The notes under the pieces were generated by a model, which ran no database searches, was not told the origin of the DNA, and was given only the letters and a program-made list of their open reading frames with translations. A DNA stretch of 64,000 bases from Ruminococcus sp. (lineage in GTDB: Bacteria; Bacillota; Clostridia; Oscillospirales; Ruminococcaceae), in assembly GCA_021202895.1 (NCBI GenBank), contig JAJQCE010000006.1, forward strand, positions 1-64,000, written 5' to 3'. Both the position numbers and the translations under genes were made by a program. Below are positions 57,211 to 64,000 of the stretch, one piece after another. Each line of letters starts with the position of its first letter. The stretch's first letter is position 1.

Positions 57211-57759
57211 AGTAATAGCAATCTCAGCAAGACTAACCTAGAAGGATACCTAAGATTTCGAAACTATTATAACAACTCTGAAAGAGATCCTATAGACCTA
57301 TACATTTTAATGAATTTTGGATTTAATTATCAGCTTAGATTTAACTCTCAACATGAGTTTAATAATCCATTTGGGAAAGACCGAAGTAGCTTTAACCAAG
57401 CAATTAAATCACGCTTGAAACCTTTTATGGAGCAAATTAAGCCATATTATTTTTCAAGTTTAGATTTTAGAGATTTTGATTTTTCTCTTTTAAAAGAAAA
57501 TGATTTAATATATTGTGATCCTCCTTATACAATTAGTGTCGGCTCATATAATGACGGAAAACGCGGCTTTAATGGCTGGCAGCATCAAGACGATATAGAT
57601 TTGATGATAATATTGGACGAGTTATCTGACAGAGGCGTACATTTTGCCTTATCAAATGTTATATTTCACAAAGGCGAAATCAATGTAGAATTAACTGAAT
57701 GGGCGAAAAAATATACAATTCACGAGCTGAATTATAATTATAATAACAGGAGGTATTGA
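57211..57759 (+). pseudogene. 5'-truncated DNA adenine methylase (Dam/MboI type)
   Basis: About 182 residues of a D12-class N6-adenine methylase: F-G-F-N-Y-Q-L-R-F-N, N-N-P-F-G-K-D-R-S-S-F-N and the catalytic D-P-P-Y in I-Y-C-D-P-P-Y. The N-terminal FxGxK SAM-binding motif is absent; coding sequence begins one base after the last CRISPR repeat, so the array side has replaced it. No start codon of its own is seen. Inactive, most likely once part of a GATC-type restriction-modification system. Confidence 0.75.
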
Positions 57760-57765
57760 TAACAA

Positions 57766-57837
57766 ATGAGTAGAACGTTTGGTTGGATTCAAGATAGTGG
57801 ATCATTTGTAAATCATAAAGTATCTATTGATACCTAG
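57766..57837 (+). pseudogene. N-terminal fragment, possibly of the partner restriction enzyme
   Basis: With AGGAGG upstream, an ATG opens 23 codons (S-R-T-F-G-W-I-Q-D-S-G-S-F) and then stops. Its place 6 bp after the methylase relic and the F-G-W-I-Q-D start are like type II restriction enzyme genes that follow such methylases. The identity is an inference from context and a short stretch. Confidence 0.35.
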
Positions 57838-58031
57838 CTAAAATAATCTCTAACTATGTATTTTCACAAGAAAACTCCCCTTACCCTCTTGACTTTGCCC
57901 TTGAAAAGTGGTGCAGTATAACCTCGCTAAGCCTCAGCTCAATTGAAGGCGCTTTGCGTAAGCTTGTAACCTCTGGTGAGCTTGAACGTGGAAACACAGG
58001 CAAAGCAACTTTTTATGTCAGACTGAAATAA
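57834..58031 (+). pseudogene. C-terminal winged-helix-like fragment
   Basis: An open frame without start codon encodes about 65 residues ending T-G-K-A-T-F-Y-V-R-L-K. The helix pattern (S-L-S-S-I-E-G-A-L-R-K-L-V-T-S-G-E-L-E-R-G) looks like a winged helix-turn-helix, as at the end of some ATPase or regulator proteins. The 5' part was lost at a junction near 57834. No family can be named. Confidence 0.4.
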
Positions 58032-58103
58032 CATTGCCAAAACAAATTCAGAAAAATGTATTATACTAATATAAAAGACTTTTGAAAGGAAAAAAGTAAA
58101 TAA

Positions 58104-58536
58104 ATGAAACGGAAAGCAATTGAAAATTTAGCACATTGGAAGCAAAGTAAAGAGCACAAGCCTATGGTTCTAAAAGGAGCAAGGCAAGTAGGCAAAACAT
58201 GGCTTATGAAAGAGTTTGGAAAAAACTATTATGAAAGCTTTATGTATTTTAACAGAAAATTTTGTTTTGCAGCAGCTTTGTAACCAATTTGATGTTGAAC
58301 CAAGATATTATTCAGATAAAAACAAAGAAATAGACTTTGTGCTCCAATATGGCACAAACATTATTCCCATTGAGGTTAAAGCAGGAGAAAATAAATCTGC
58401 GCCTTCTTTCAAAAACTATGTTGCAGCCTATCATCCTAAATATGCTCTGCGCTTTTCAAAACGAGCATATAGAAAAGATGGCGAGATAACTAACATTCCG
58501 CTCTATTTAGCCAGTAAAACTAAAGATTTGTTATGA
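58104..58536 (+). pseudogene. AAA+/DUF4143 ATPase gene with large internal deletion
   Basis: The 5' part (58104-58284, SD GAAAGGA) encodes the family start with Walker A in L-K-G-A-R-Q-V-G-K-T. A second frame (from about 58216) encodes the DUF4143 C-terminal part with Y-Y-S-D-K-N-K-E-I-D-F-V-L and I-P-I-E-V-K-A-G (PD-(D/E)xK-like). Intact members have about 400 residues; some 250-300 codons and the frame are lost between the parts. Confidence 0.75.
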
Positions 58537-58537
58537 T

Positions 58538-58577
58538 ACAAAAAACGACGGACTCTTTGCAGAATCCGTCGTTTCAA
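58538..58577 (-). terminator. Terminator of the DUF3990 module
   Basis: AAACGACGGA pairs with TCCGTCGTTT around the loop CTCTTTGCAGAA. Stem and loop are identical to the terminator at 59701-59740. T tract on the minus strand. Confidence 0.85.
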
Positions 58578-58786
58578 TAAATGTGTTTCCCCGTTAAAAG
58601 TAGCGAATCAATATCATCATATGCGTTTTCTAAAGCTTCCTGATGATAAGTGAGATAATTATCATATATCTCTTTCGCTATTTTGTGTTCATCCCACTCT
58701 TTTAGAACCTCGCTTGTCGGACGGTTTTTATAACAGGCGTACTGTTCTAATAGAAAGATAAAAAATTCCATTTCTTTCGTCAGCAT
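58574..58786 (-). CDS. DUF3791-like small protein, candidate antitoxin
   Basis: A 70-residue acidic, helical protein (E-M-E-F-F-I-F-L-L-E-Q-Y-A, E-V-L-K-E-W-D, I-Y-D-N-Y-L-T-Y-H-Q-E). The W-D...I...Y-x-x-Y-H-x-E pattern is that of DUF3791 proteins, which often sit beside DUF3990. It ends the three-gene unit, 2 bp after the 81-residue gene, with its stop inside the terminator stem. A role as antitoxin component is inferred. Confidence 0.65.
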   Translation of the reverse strand: MLTKEMEFFIFLLEQYACYKNRPTSEVLKEWDEHKIAKEIYDNYLTYHQEALENAYDDIDSLLLTGKHIY

Positions 58787-58788
58787 TT

Positions 58789-59034
58789 TTAATCACTCCT
58801 CAAATAGATATAGTTCCTCGGATTTCCCGTTATTTGTTCAACTTCCCAGGCACCAAAAATCTCCTCATCGGTAAACTGAATCAATGTATATTGAGCATCC
58901 TCCAGAAGATCGTGAGTTTTAGATGATAAAAAAGCTATAGTCGCCTCCATTTGAGACATATTGTATTTATCAATGATTCTATTTATAATATTTTTATCAA
59001 GATAATATAATAGTCCTTGCGGAACTTTTTTCAT
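58789..59034 (-). CDS. 81-aa partner protein in the DUF3990 module
   Basis: An 81-residue protein with N-terminal helix, then [20 protein letters not shown] and [13 protein letters not shown]. It resembles the second small protein seen with DUF3990/DUF3791 pairs and shares the E-A-x-x-F-L-S helix style of DUF3791. It starts within the stop of the DUF3990 gene (ATGA), so both are coupled. Candidate antitoxin; function inferred from context. Confidence 0.6.
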   Translation of the reverse strand: MKKVPQGLLYYLDKNIINRIIDKYNMSQMEATIAFLSSKTHDLLEDAQYTLIQFTDEEIFGAWEVEQITGNPRNYIYLRSD

Positions 59035-59513
59035 AGTAAAACAGCCTCCTTAAAACTCAAATAGGAAATAGTTTTTTCAGTCTTGAGTACAAACTGATCG
59101 CTTAGCTTTTGCGGCAAGAGCATTTCTATAGTTGCCTTCTTTGATAAATCACCATTAATATAGAATGAAATTGTTTGAACAGTTTGGTCATCCGCAACTG
59201 GTCCCCAAATGACATCGTATTTATCTTTTACTAGCTCTTGCTTTGTTCTGTTCATTACAACAAAATCAAGCCACTGCTCGTCAGCTTTATCAAATTTTAT
59301 CAGATTAAGAAAATCCAAGGCTTTATTATCAAAGTCGTAGACGTTGAGATAAGGTTTCCCTGTTGATTTGATACGAGCTATGCGAATTGCCCACTGAGTT
59401 GCTTGCTTTATGTCAAGAGTGGTATAAAACCCTTTTCCAAAATCAAGTCTTCTTTGATTTTCTAATAGTCTGGGCTTTTCTACCCTGACATTACTTCCGT
59501 GATAGAGTATCAT
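59031..59513 (-). CDS. DUF3990 protein, candidate ADP-ribosyltransferase-like toxin
   Basis: A 160-residue protein. I-L-Y-H-G-S-N (His4 region... Tyr-His), [28 protein letters not shown] and [14 protein letters not shown] match DUF3990 in order. The Y-H-G and G-F-Y motifs resemble the His and Tyr of the H-Y-[E/Q] ADP-ribosyltransferase fold. It starts under a consensus promoter and is coupled to two small genes, a toxin-antitoxin layout. Enzymatic activity is inferred, not shown. Confidence 0.7.
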   Translation of the reverse strand: MILYHGSNVRVEKPRLLENQRRLDFGKGFYTTLDIKQATQWAIRIARIKSTGKPYLNVYDFDNKALDFLNLIKFDKADEQWLDFVVMNRTKQELVKDKYDVIWGPVADDQTVQTISFYINGDLSKKATIEMLLPQKLSDQFVLKTEKTISYLSFKEAVLL

Positions 59514-59528
59514 TTATTTTTTCTCCTT

Positions 59529-59694
59529 ATGGTTTTCTAAGTTCATTATACTACTTCACGCACCCTTTGTCAAGTGCAAAGCAGAAAGTTACGCAACGAT
59601 TGTAAGCTAAAAAAGTGCAGAATATCTGCGTTTGATACTCTGCACTTTAAACTTTTAGCTTAATGTTGTTATTATAGCATATTATTTTTAAAAG
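59529..59694 (-). repeat. Promoter/terminator block, copy 1
   Basis: About 165 bp, nearly identical to 60590-60751 in the same orientation. It carries on the minus strand TTGACA (59573-59568), a 17-bp spacer and TATAAT (59550-59545) reading into the DUF3990 gene, and upstream of this a long hairpin (TAAGCTAAAA...GTGCAGA with TCTGCAC...TTTTAGCTTA, about 59601-59662). Confidence 0.9.
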
Positions 59695-59700
59695 TGGAGG

Positions 59701-59740
59701 AACAAAAACGACGGACTCTTTGCAGAATCCGTCGTTTTTG
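59701..59740 (-). terminator. Terminator of the zeta/Rpn module
   Basis: Same stem and loop as 58538-58577 (AAACGACGGA...TCCGTCGTTT), followed by a T tract on the minus strand, just past the Rpn fragment stop. Confidence 0.85.
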
Positions 59741-60110
59741 TTATTTACTTGTTGCTATCTCGTCATAAGCAAGCCCAGTAAGCTCCTTTATTTCTTCTAT
59801 TGACTTACCTTTATCGAGCATCCTTATGGCAATTTGCAAAATTCCTTGCAAGCGTCCTTGCTCATAGAGCTTTTGCTCTTCTTCATTAAGATACTCATTC
59901 ATTTTTGCAATCCCTCCTTCGGTTTCTTTTAACACCCTAGTTTCTTTGGCAAGTTCTTTTAAGTACATTTTTTCAGCTTTTTCACACCTGAAATCATGCA
60001 TTAATTTTGCCAAGTCAGATTGGTCGTCACTATTATCATATGCAGCATTTGCAAAGATTATATGAGAACCATCTAATGAAATAGCCGTTATCTTTCGCTT
60101 TATTCAAAAA
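59741..60110 (-). pseudogene. C-terminal fragment of an Rpn-family nuclease (PD-(D/E)xK transposase-like)
   Basis: From about 60077 down, the frame encodes D-G-S-H-I-I-F-A-N-A-A-Y-D-N-S-D-D, L-A-K-L-M-H-D-F-R-C, then helices with L-K-E-T-E-G-G and a tail K-G-K-S-I-E-E-I-K-E-L-T-G-L, as in the C-terminal half of Rpn recombination-promoting nucleases. The catalytic N-terminal half is missing. Its first codons fuse out of frame to the zeta toxin relic near 60080. An internal ATG at 60013 could still give 90 residues. Confidence 0.7.
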
Positions 60111-60359
60111 AACTATATTTCTTTGAGTCGATAAAACAGTTTCAAAGCAAAAGCTTTCCCTTTTTGCATGACATTTTTCACGTTGTAGTTCAGCCAACTG
60201 TGCCGCTTCTAAATCACTGCACTGTGTAGTTTTCTTTATCGCATCAGCATTGATGTATTTCATTTTAGGCGGCATTAGTAATTCGGTCATTGTGCTTTTA
60301 CCTGATCCATTAGGTCCTGCAAAAACAATGATCTCAGGCTTTTTTTGTAAAATTTCCAT
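60036..60359 (-). pseudogene. Zeta-toxin family kinase, 3'-truncated
   Basis: The N-terminal half of a zeta toxin: I-I-V-F-A-G-P-N-G-S-G-K-S-T (Walker A, about 10-20), Y-I-N-A-D-A-I, then R-E-S-F-C-F-E-T-V-L-S-T and a G-Y-F-I-R strand. After that the frame enters Rpn sequence and stops after about 10 unrelated residues. Intact zeta kinases of this type have about 190-200 residues and need the lost C-terminal helices, so it is probably inactive. Confidence 0.75.
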
Positions 60360-60371
60360 TATCTTTTCCTC

Positions 60372-60575
60372 TTAATTTTCTGCTTTTACTTCTTCTCTTC
60401 TTCCATCGGCATAAACCAAATACGCTTTTTCAGTCTTTGGATCATACTTTGCGATTGGCAGTCCTAAAGCTTCTTTCTTTTTGAGCTCAAGTTCAACAGC
60501 CAGACGAGCGTTTCGTACAATGACGCTGTCGTCAGGCGTATCATACATCAGCTCTTCATTAGTGTTTTCTGTCAT
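60372..60575 (-). CDS. Small zeta-associated antitoxin-like protein
   Basis: A 67-residue acidic protein: M-Y-D-T-P-D-D-S-V-I-V-R-N-A-R-L-A-V-E-L-E-L, then a short strand region K-A-Y-L-V-Y-A-D-G-R-R-E-E-V. Proteins of this pattern commonly precede zeta-type kinase genes in Clostridia and are taken as their antitoxins. AGGAGG precedes the ATG; the zeta relic follows by 12 bp. Expressed from the promoter at 60606-60634. Confidence 0.65.
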   Translation of the reverse strand: MTENTNEELMYDTPDDSVIVRNARLAVELELKKKEALGLPIAKYDPKTEKAYLVYADGRREEVKAEN

Positions 60576-60589
60576 AAAATAACCTCCTA

Positions 60590-60751
60590 ATTGTTTTCTA
60601 AGTTCATTATACTACTTCACACACCCTTTGTCAAGTGCAAAGCAGAAAAGTTACGCACGTATGTAAGCTAAAAAAGCGCAGAATATCTGCGTTTGATACT
60701 CTGCACTTTAAACTATTAGCTTAATGTCGTTATTATAGCATATATTTTTTA
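60590..60751 (-). repeat. Promoter/terminator block, copy 2
   Basis: A near-identical copy of 59529-59694. On the minus strand TTGACA (60634-60629), 17 bp, TATAAT (60611-60606) read into the antitoxin-zeta unit; the hairpin (GTGCAGA... here GCGCAGA...TCTGCAC) lies at about 60664-60722 and may also terminate the gene ending at 60749. Confidence 0.9.
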
Positions 60752-62056
60752 CCCCACTCCAATCAAATCCAAATACTCCTTGGCGATTGTTTCATCTGCC
60801 GTTGTATACTCTACAAAGATAAAAGCGTCGTATTCATCGTCAAACGGCAGGATATATCCTGTAAGGTGTGTGACTCCCCTGTTTGTATTAAATAAATATT
60901 CCACTCCAGAGCTGTTGTACGACATCTCTCCGTTTATGTAATGCCCGCCGCTGTTAAGCTCAGTGTTGGAGTACTGATAATAATAAAGATTGCTGACAAG
61001 ATAGTAGTTCTCGGCAAAAAATGAGTACTCACTTCCTCCTGTGTAGTAGCTGTGCATATATGCTACGGCGGTTTTAATCGAACCTGAAAGCTCCGATTTA
61101 TCATCGCTTTTTTGACATAGCCCCGCAACATAGCAAACACCGTATTCTTCACGAGACGTATCCTGTGACAATCTTCCCATCTTGGCGTTTGCTACATCGT
61201 TGATTGAAGCGTCTTTAGGCAGCGTGACAGTGCCGCCACTTATCTCAACGTGTGTCGTCATTTTTTGATAAACATAGTCTTCGCTGTCTGAAGAAGTAAG
61301 CGGAGAAATTTTGTCGGATACCGTGCGGGCAATAGCGTCTATTTTTTCATACTTGTCTGTATCTCCTGTGACAGCTACTACAAAGACGCTTGAATCCTTT
61401 CTCACAGTAATTATTCTTTGATAGCAGGTTATCCTCAAGTTATTATACTCGCTGTTCAAGCATGAAAATGTTGTGCTTGCAGTATATTCTGCTCTGTCTT
61501 CGTCATTTTCAACCTCTAAGTCCTGAGCTAAAAGACAAGATATTGATTTGTACTTTAAATCCCCTGAATAATAGAATTGCGCAAGCTTTAGGTATTCGCT
61601 CATGTCGTTTGTTATAGCATAGACTGAATCGCTCTCGGAAGATATAATCGGGTAAACGGCTATTTGTATACCGCTGAAATCACCCTGTAGACTGCATTGA
61701 TTGTATGAGGCGTCTCCGTCAATACTGTATTTCCAACCGTCTGTTTCAATTATAGGTATGCTGCACGAAAGATACGATATTGGCTCTAGCGTGTATGTTA
61801 AACCAAGCTCGTCTTCATAGGTTTCCTTTACAGCTTCTTCTGTATTCTCTTCTTCATCAGCTTCCGGGACTTCTCCTTCTCCTTCATCGTCCTCCCAAGC
61901 CGCCTGCGCTAAAGCTTCCTGCTTCCTTTGATTGTACAAGCTAACGAAATCATCATAGAACAACGCCGTTATGAAGATTAGAATTATCACTATTGCCGAA
62001 GCAATCAGCGCTAACAGCTGCTTTTGCTTTTTACTTAGCTTTGCTCTCTTTGCCAT
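60749..62056 (-). CDS. Hypothetical single-pass membrane protein
   Basis: A 435-residue protein: basic N-terminus (A-K-R-A-K-L-S-K-K-Q-K-Q), one membrane helix (about 15-37), an acidic Glu-rich linker (about 55-80) and a large extracytoplasmic domain rich in Ser, Tyr and Asp. The start at 62056 follows AAAGGGTGAGAG. It lies 4 bp after the next gene upstream (stop at 62061), so they form an operon. No family recognised. Confidence 0.65.
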   Translation of the reverse strand: MAKRAKLSKKQKQLLALIASAIVIILIFITALFYDDFVSLYNQRKQEALAQAAWEDDEGEGEVPEADEEENTEEAVKETYEDELGLTYTLEPISYLSCSIPIIETDGWKYSIDGDASYNQCSLQGDFSGIQIAVYPIISSESDSVYAITNDMSEYLKLAQFYYSGDLKYKSISCLLAQDLEVENDEDRAEYTASTTFSCLNSEYNNLRITCYQRIITVRKDSSVFVVAVTGDTDKYEKIDAIARTVSDKISPLTSSDSEDYVYQKMTTHVEISGGTVTLPKDASINDVANAKMGRLSQDTSREEYGVCYVAGLCQKSDDKSELSGSIKTAVAYMHSYYTGGSEYSFFAENYYLVSNLYYYQYSNTELNSGGHYINGEMSYNSSGVEYLFNTNRGVTHLTGYILPFDDEYDAFIFVEYTTADETIAKEYLDLIGVG

Positions 62057-62060
62057 TCTC

Positions 62061-62750
62061 TCACCCTTTTGCAATCTCAGCCGCTTCCAGTATGTCGTAT
62101 ACTATAACGCTGTCGTCTATATCATCGGAGCTGACGCACTCCCCCTCTTTGGGAGATGTTTTTTTGAATTTAGCAACGAAAACCTCTGCGTTTAAATCGC
62201 TTGCTTTTATTCCTAACGCTTCTACTGCCCTTGCTATTTCATCCTCTTGCGTCACCATCCTTATGCCGTCGCATATTGAGTCTGTCTTTAAATACGACAG
62301 GAAATACACCTTGTCTCGCTTTTTCATAAACAAGCCTATGCGCACGGGCTTTTGTTCTGTAACAGAGTATCTGACATACAGCTTCTTTACCGTCCTTCCC
62401 TGCTCGTTAAATTCATCGCAAAGCTCTATGTCGTTTACTATCACAGGGTATTTTAAAATGCCGCATATCTTTTTGTATGTGTTGTCAGGCTTGTAAAAAA
62501 TCCTTAAAGCGCTGTGTACAAAACAAACTATGCAAACGGCAAGCGGTATCAGCAGCCATATTTTAGCTGTGACAATGCCGCTCAACGGGGATACGGACTT
62601 TATCAGAATGTATGTAAGAGCTAAAACGCAGACGGCGATACCGTCTATAAGCCACGCATCCTCGTGAATCACTTGGTGAATGCGCTTAAGCTTGTCGGCT
62701 CTCTCATAATTCCTGCCGGGTTTGTTGTCTAAAGAAAATAGGATCGTCAT
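62061..62750 (-). CDS. Hypothetical membrane protein with two helices
   Basis: A 229-residue protein: cytoplasmic N-terminal segment, two membrane helices (about 34-54 and 62-86), and a soluble C-terminal domain. AAGGAG precedes the ATG at 62750. It is first in an operon with the 435-residue protein and divergent from the gene at 62831, sharing an 80-bp palindromic promoter region. Unknown family. Confidence 0.65.
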   Translation of the reverse strand: MTILFSLDNKPGRNYERADKLKRIHQVIHEDAWLIDGIAVCVLALTYILIKSVSPLSGIVTAKIWLLIPLAVCIVCFVHSALRIFYKPDNTYKKICGILKYPVIVNDIELCDEFNEQGRTVKKLYVRYSVTEQKPVRIGLFMKKRDKVYFLSYLKTDSICDGIRMVTQEDEIARAVEALGIKASDLNAEVFVAKFKKTSPKEGECVSSDDIDDSVIVYDILEAAEIAKG

Positions 62751-62781
62751 GATTTTTCTCCTTTTTTGTCCTCTAAAATTA

Positions 62782-62809
62782 TGTGCTATACTATATATAA
62801 TATAGCACA
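62782..62809. promoter_or_regulatory. 28-bp inverted repeat in a divergent promoter
   Basis: TGTGCTATA (62782-62790) and TATAGCACA (62801-62809) flank an AT-rich centre with overlapping TATA-type -10 candidates for both directions. It may be an operator that controls both divergent units. Confidence 0.5.
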
Positions 62810-62830
62810 AAAAAATCGAAAGGAAAAATC

Positions 62831-63400
62831 ATGAGGTTTCTTTTTATCCCTATAGCTCTAAGCGCCCTGATAATGCTGACGCTTAAAGCATATGCAATAA
62901 TAAAAGACAATGCGGAGGATCTTACGCCTAAACAATATATCTTTCAAAAGCTGATAAATACCGCCTGTGTCATCACACTTCTTTTTTCTGTAGTAGTAAT
63001 ACTCTATTATACCTCCGCCGATGTTCAGACAGATCAGCTGATTTTCTTTATACTTCTCGACATTTCTGTAGGGTCTTTTTCGTCAAAGCTTTTAGCATGG
63101 CGTTCCTTTGAAAGCCCTTTTGAAGCTATAACGAAAGAGGAATGGAGCGAAGAAGACAGCAGCTACTTTGACACTGTCAAAATAAGACCTGTGAATAATA
63201 TTCTAATTGCTTGGACGCTTTATTCTTTATTTGAGGTTCTAACGGTTCTGATGTGCGGCTATTTGTATTTTGAAAGGTTTGCCGCCGCAGTTGCAATAGC
63301 AGCTATGCTTGTGTTTTTAAATTACCTTATGTATTTTGAAATATACAAGGGCTTTAGGGAACTAGAAAAAATACTGCCGAAAAGTAAAGATAAAGTGTAA
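62831..63400 (+). CDS. Hypothetical four-helix membrane protein
   Basis: A 189-residue protein with helices at about 2-22, 40-62, 122-140 and 145-165 and a charged loop (about 85-115). GAAAGGA precedes the ATG. Divergent from the operon at 60749-62750. No family recognised. Confidence 0.65.
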   Translation: MRFLFIPIALSALIMLTLKAYAIIKDNAEDLTPKQYIFQKLINTACVITLLFSVVVILYYTSADVQTDQLIFFILLDISVGSFSSKLLAWRSFESPFEAITKEEWSEEDSSYFDTVKIRPVNNILIAWTLYSLFEVLTVLMCGYLYFERFAAAVAIAAMLVFLNYLMYFEIYKGFRELEKILPKSKDKV

Positions 63401-63464
63401 AACATATATTAAGCATTTGTAAAAGTACGTTGTGCAAATTTTCACTGTATGGTAAAATATAAAT

Positions 63465-64000
63465 ATGAGAAAAATCATATTAAACAATGTTTTGATTCTG
63501 GTCATAACATTAGCATTTATCTTATCCTACTGTATCTTTCATAAAGAATATCAGATAACAGTAAGGAAGGTTCTTTTAGACGACGACAATGCGACTTTGA
63601 CTATTGAAAATATTGACGCCGATCTTATTGACAACAGTCAAGACGAATCGACTGTAATGTTTGTCTTTGATGAATACAGCATTAATAATGATAATTATCT
63701 TTGTGTTGTAGAATATATAACGAACGATGGCTGTCTTAAAGGATTTAAGATGAGCGGAAGCACAGAAGACAGCGGCTATCAGGACGTAACCGACATTGAA
63801 ACTATCACCTATCTAGCTTTTGAAAACGAAGCTTCAGGCAACGCTTATGTTTATTCAAAGCTAAGTGAAGAAGAGCTTTACAATCTGCAATTAGCGTATA
63901 AGGAATTGTTTAATCAAGATTTAGGTGATTTCAGCTTTTCAATTCTTACAGACGATGCTGCGCTGAAATACATGGGCAAAATATATTTGGATATGTCTAT
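63465..64000 (+). CDS. Hypothetical membrane-anchored protein, partial at window end
   Basis: At least 178 residues with a single N-terminal helix (about 5-24) and an acidic extracytoplasmic domain; the gene runs past the window. There is no Shine-Dalgarno sequence. A possible promoter (TTGTGC at 63430, TAAAAT at 63453-63458) lies so close that the transcript would begin at or near the ATG, which suggests a leaderless mRNA. Unknown family. Confidence 0.6.
   Translation, partial: MRKIILNNVLILVITLAFILSYCIFHKEYQITVRKVLLDDDNATLTIENIDADLIDNSQDESTVMFVFDEYSINNDNYLCVVEYITNDGCLKGFKMSGSTEDSGYQDVTDIETITYLAFENEASGNAYVYSKLSEEELYNLQLAYKELFNQDLGDFSFSILTDDAALKYMGKIYLDMS

Overview
The window looks like chromosome of a low-to-medium GC Gram-positive anaerobe of the class Clostridia, most likely a Ruminococcus-like member of the Oscillospiraceae. 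This is an inference from gene content: a lipoprotein GH5 cellulase in one operon with a cellobiose 2-epimerase, a surface protein with an NPSTG sorting motif, the sporulation protein YunB, strong AGGAGG ribosome binding sites, and many TTGACA/TATAAT promoters with 17-bp spacers.

Layout. Positions 1-5160 hold a sparse region with gene relics, an SPFH/NfeD pair, a decayed isochorismatase-type hydrolase and an aquaporin. Positions 5161-9480 are a MarR-controlled heterodimeric ABC exporter. Positions 9551-16990 run leftward with a small conserved protein, a carbohydrate operon (DUF1015 protein, cellobiose 2-epimerase, PHP phosphoesterase, GH5 lipoprotein) and secA. A GH13 glucosidase and an acidic NPSTG surface protein follow; the surface protein's promoter carries a G9 tract between -35 and -10. 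Positions 20500-22100 are a scar with a serine-recombinase relic. Next come csoR-copA, two tRNA-Gln, mscL, leuB, and the purL-DUF1294-lrp-aminotransferase-ispE-radical SAM-MBL series, then nrdR, yunB, a merR/aldo-keto reductase operon, a phosphoglucomutase and tRNA-Trp. A PadR/phage-polymerase chimera lies beside tRNA-Trp.

Positions 45900-60750 form a defence island. It contains a complete type I-E CRISPR-Cas operon (cas3, cse1, cse2, cas7, cas5, cas6e, cas1, cas2 fused to a DnaQ-like exonuclease) and an array of 26 repeats and 25 spacers that runs directly into a truncated Dam methylase. Beyond it are relics of a restriction enzyme, a winged-helix protein and a DUF4143 ATPase. The island ends with two toxin-antitoxin-like modules: DUF3990/81-aa protein/DUF3791, and antitoxin/zeta/Rpn fragment. 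These two modules carry different genes but are bracketed by near-identical promoter blocks and near-identical terminators, which suggests cassette exchange between shared flanks. Positions 60749-64000 hold poorly known membrane proteins around a palindromic divergent promoter.

The least ordinary signals are the paired toxin-antitoxin cassettes, the poly-G promoter, a dispersed multi-hairpin repeat with a compensatory base change (28.6 and 39.0 kb), a 165-bp MITE-like element at 40.1 kb, and several in-frame stop codons and a 10-bp tandem duplication inside otherwise intact reading frames. No similarity search was run; all family names rest on motifs read from the translations.
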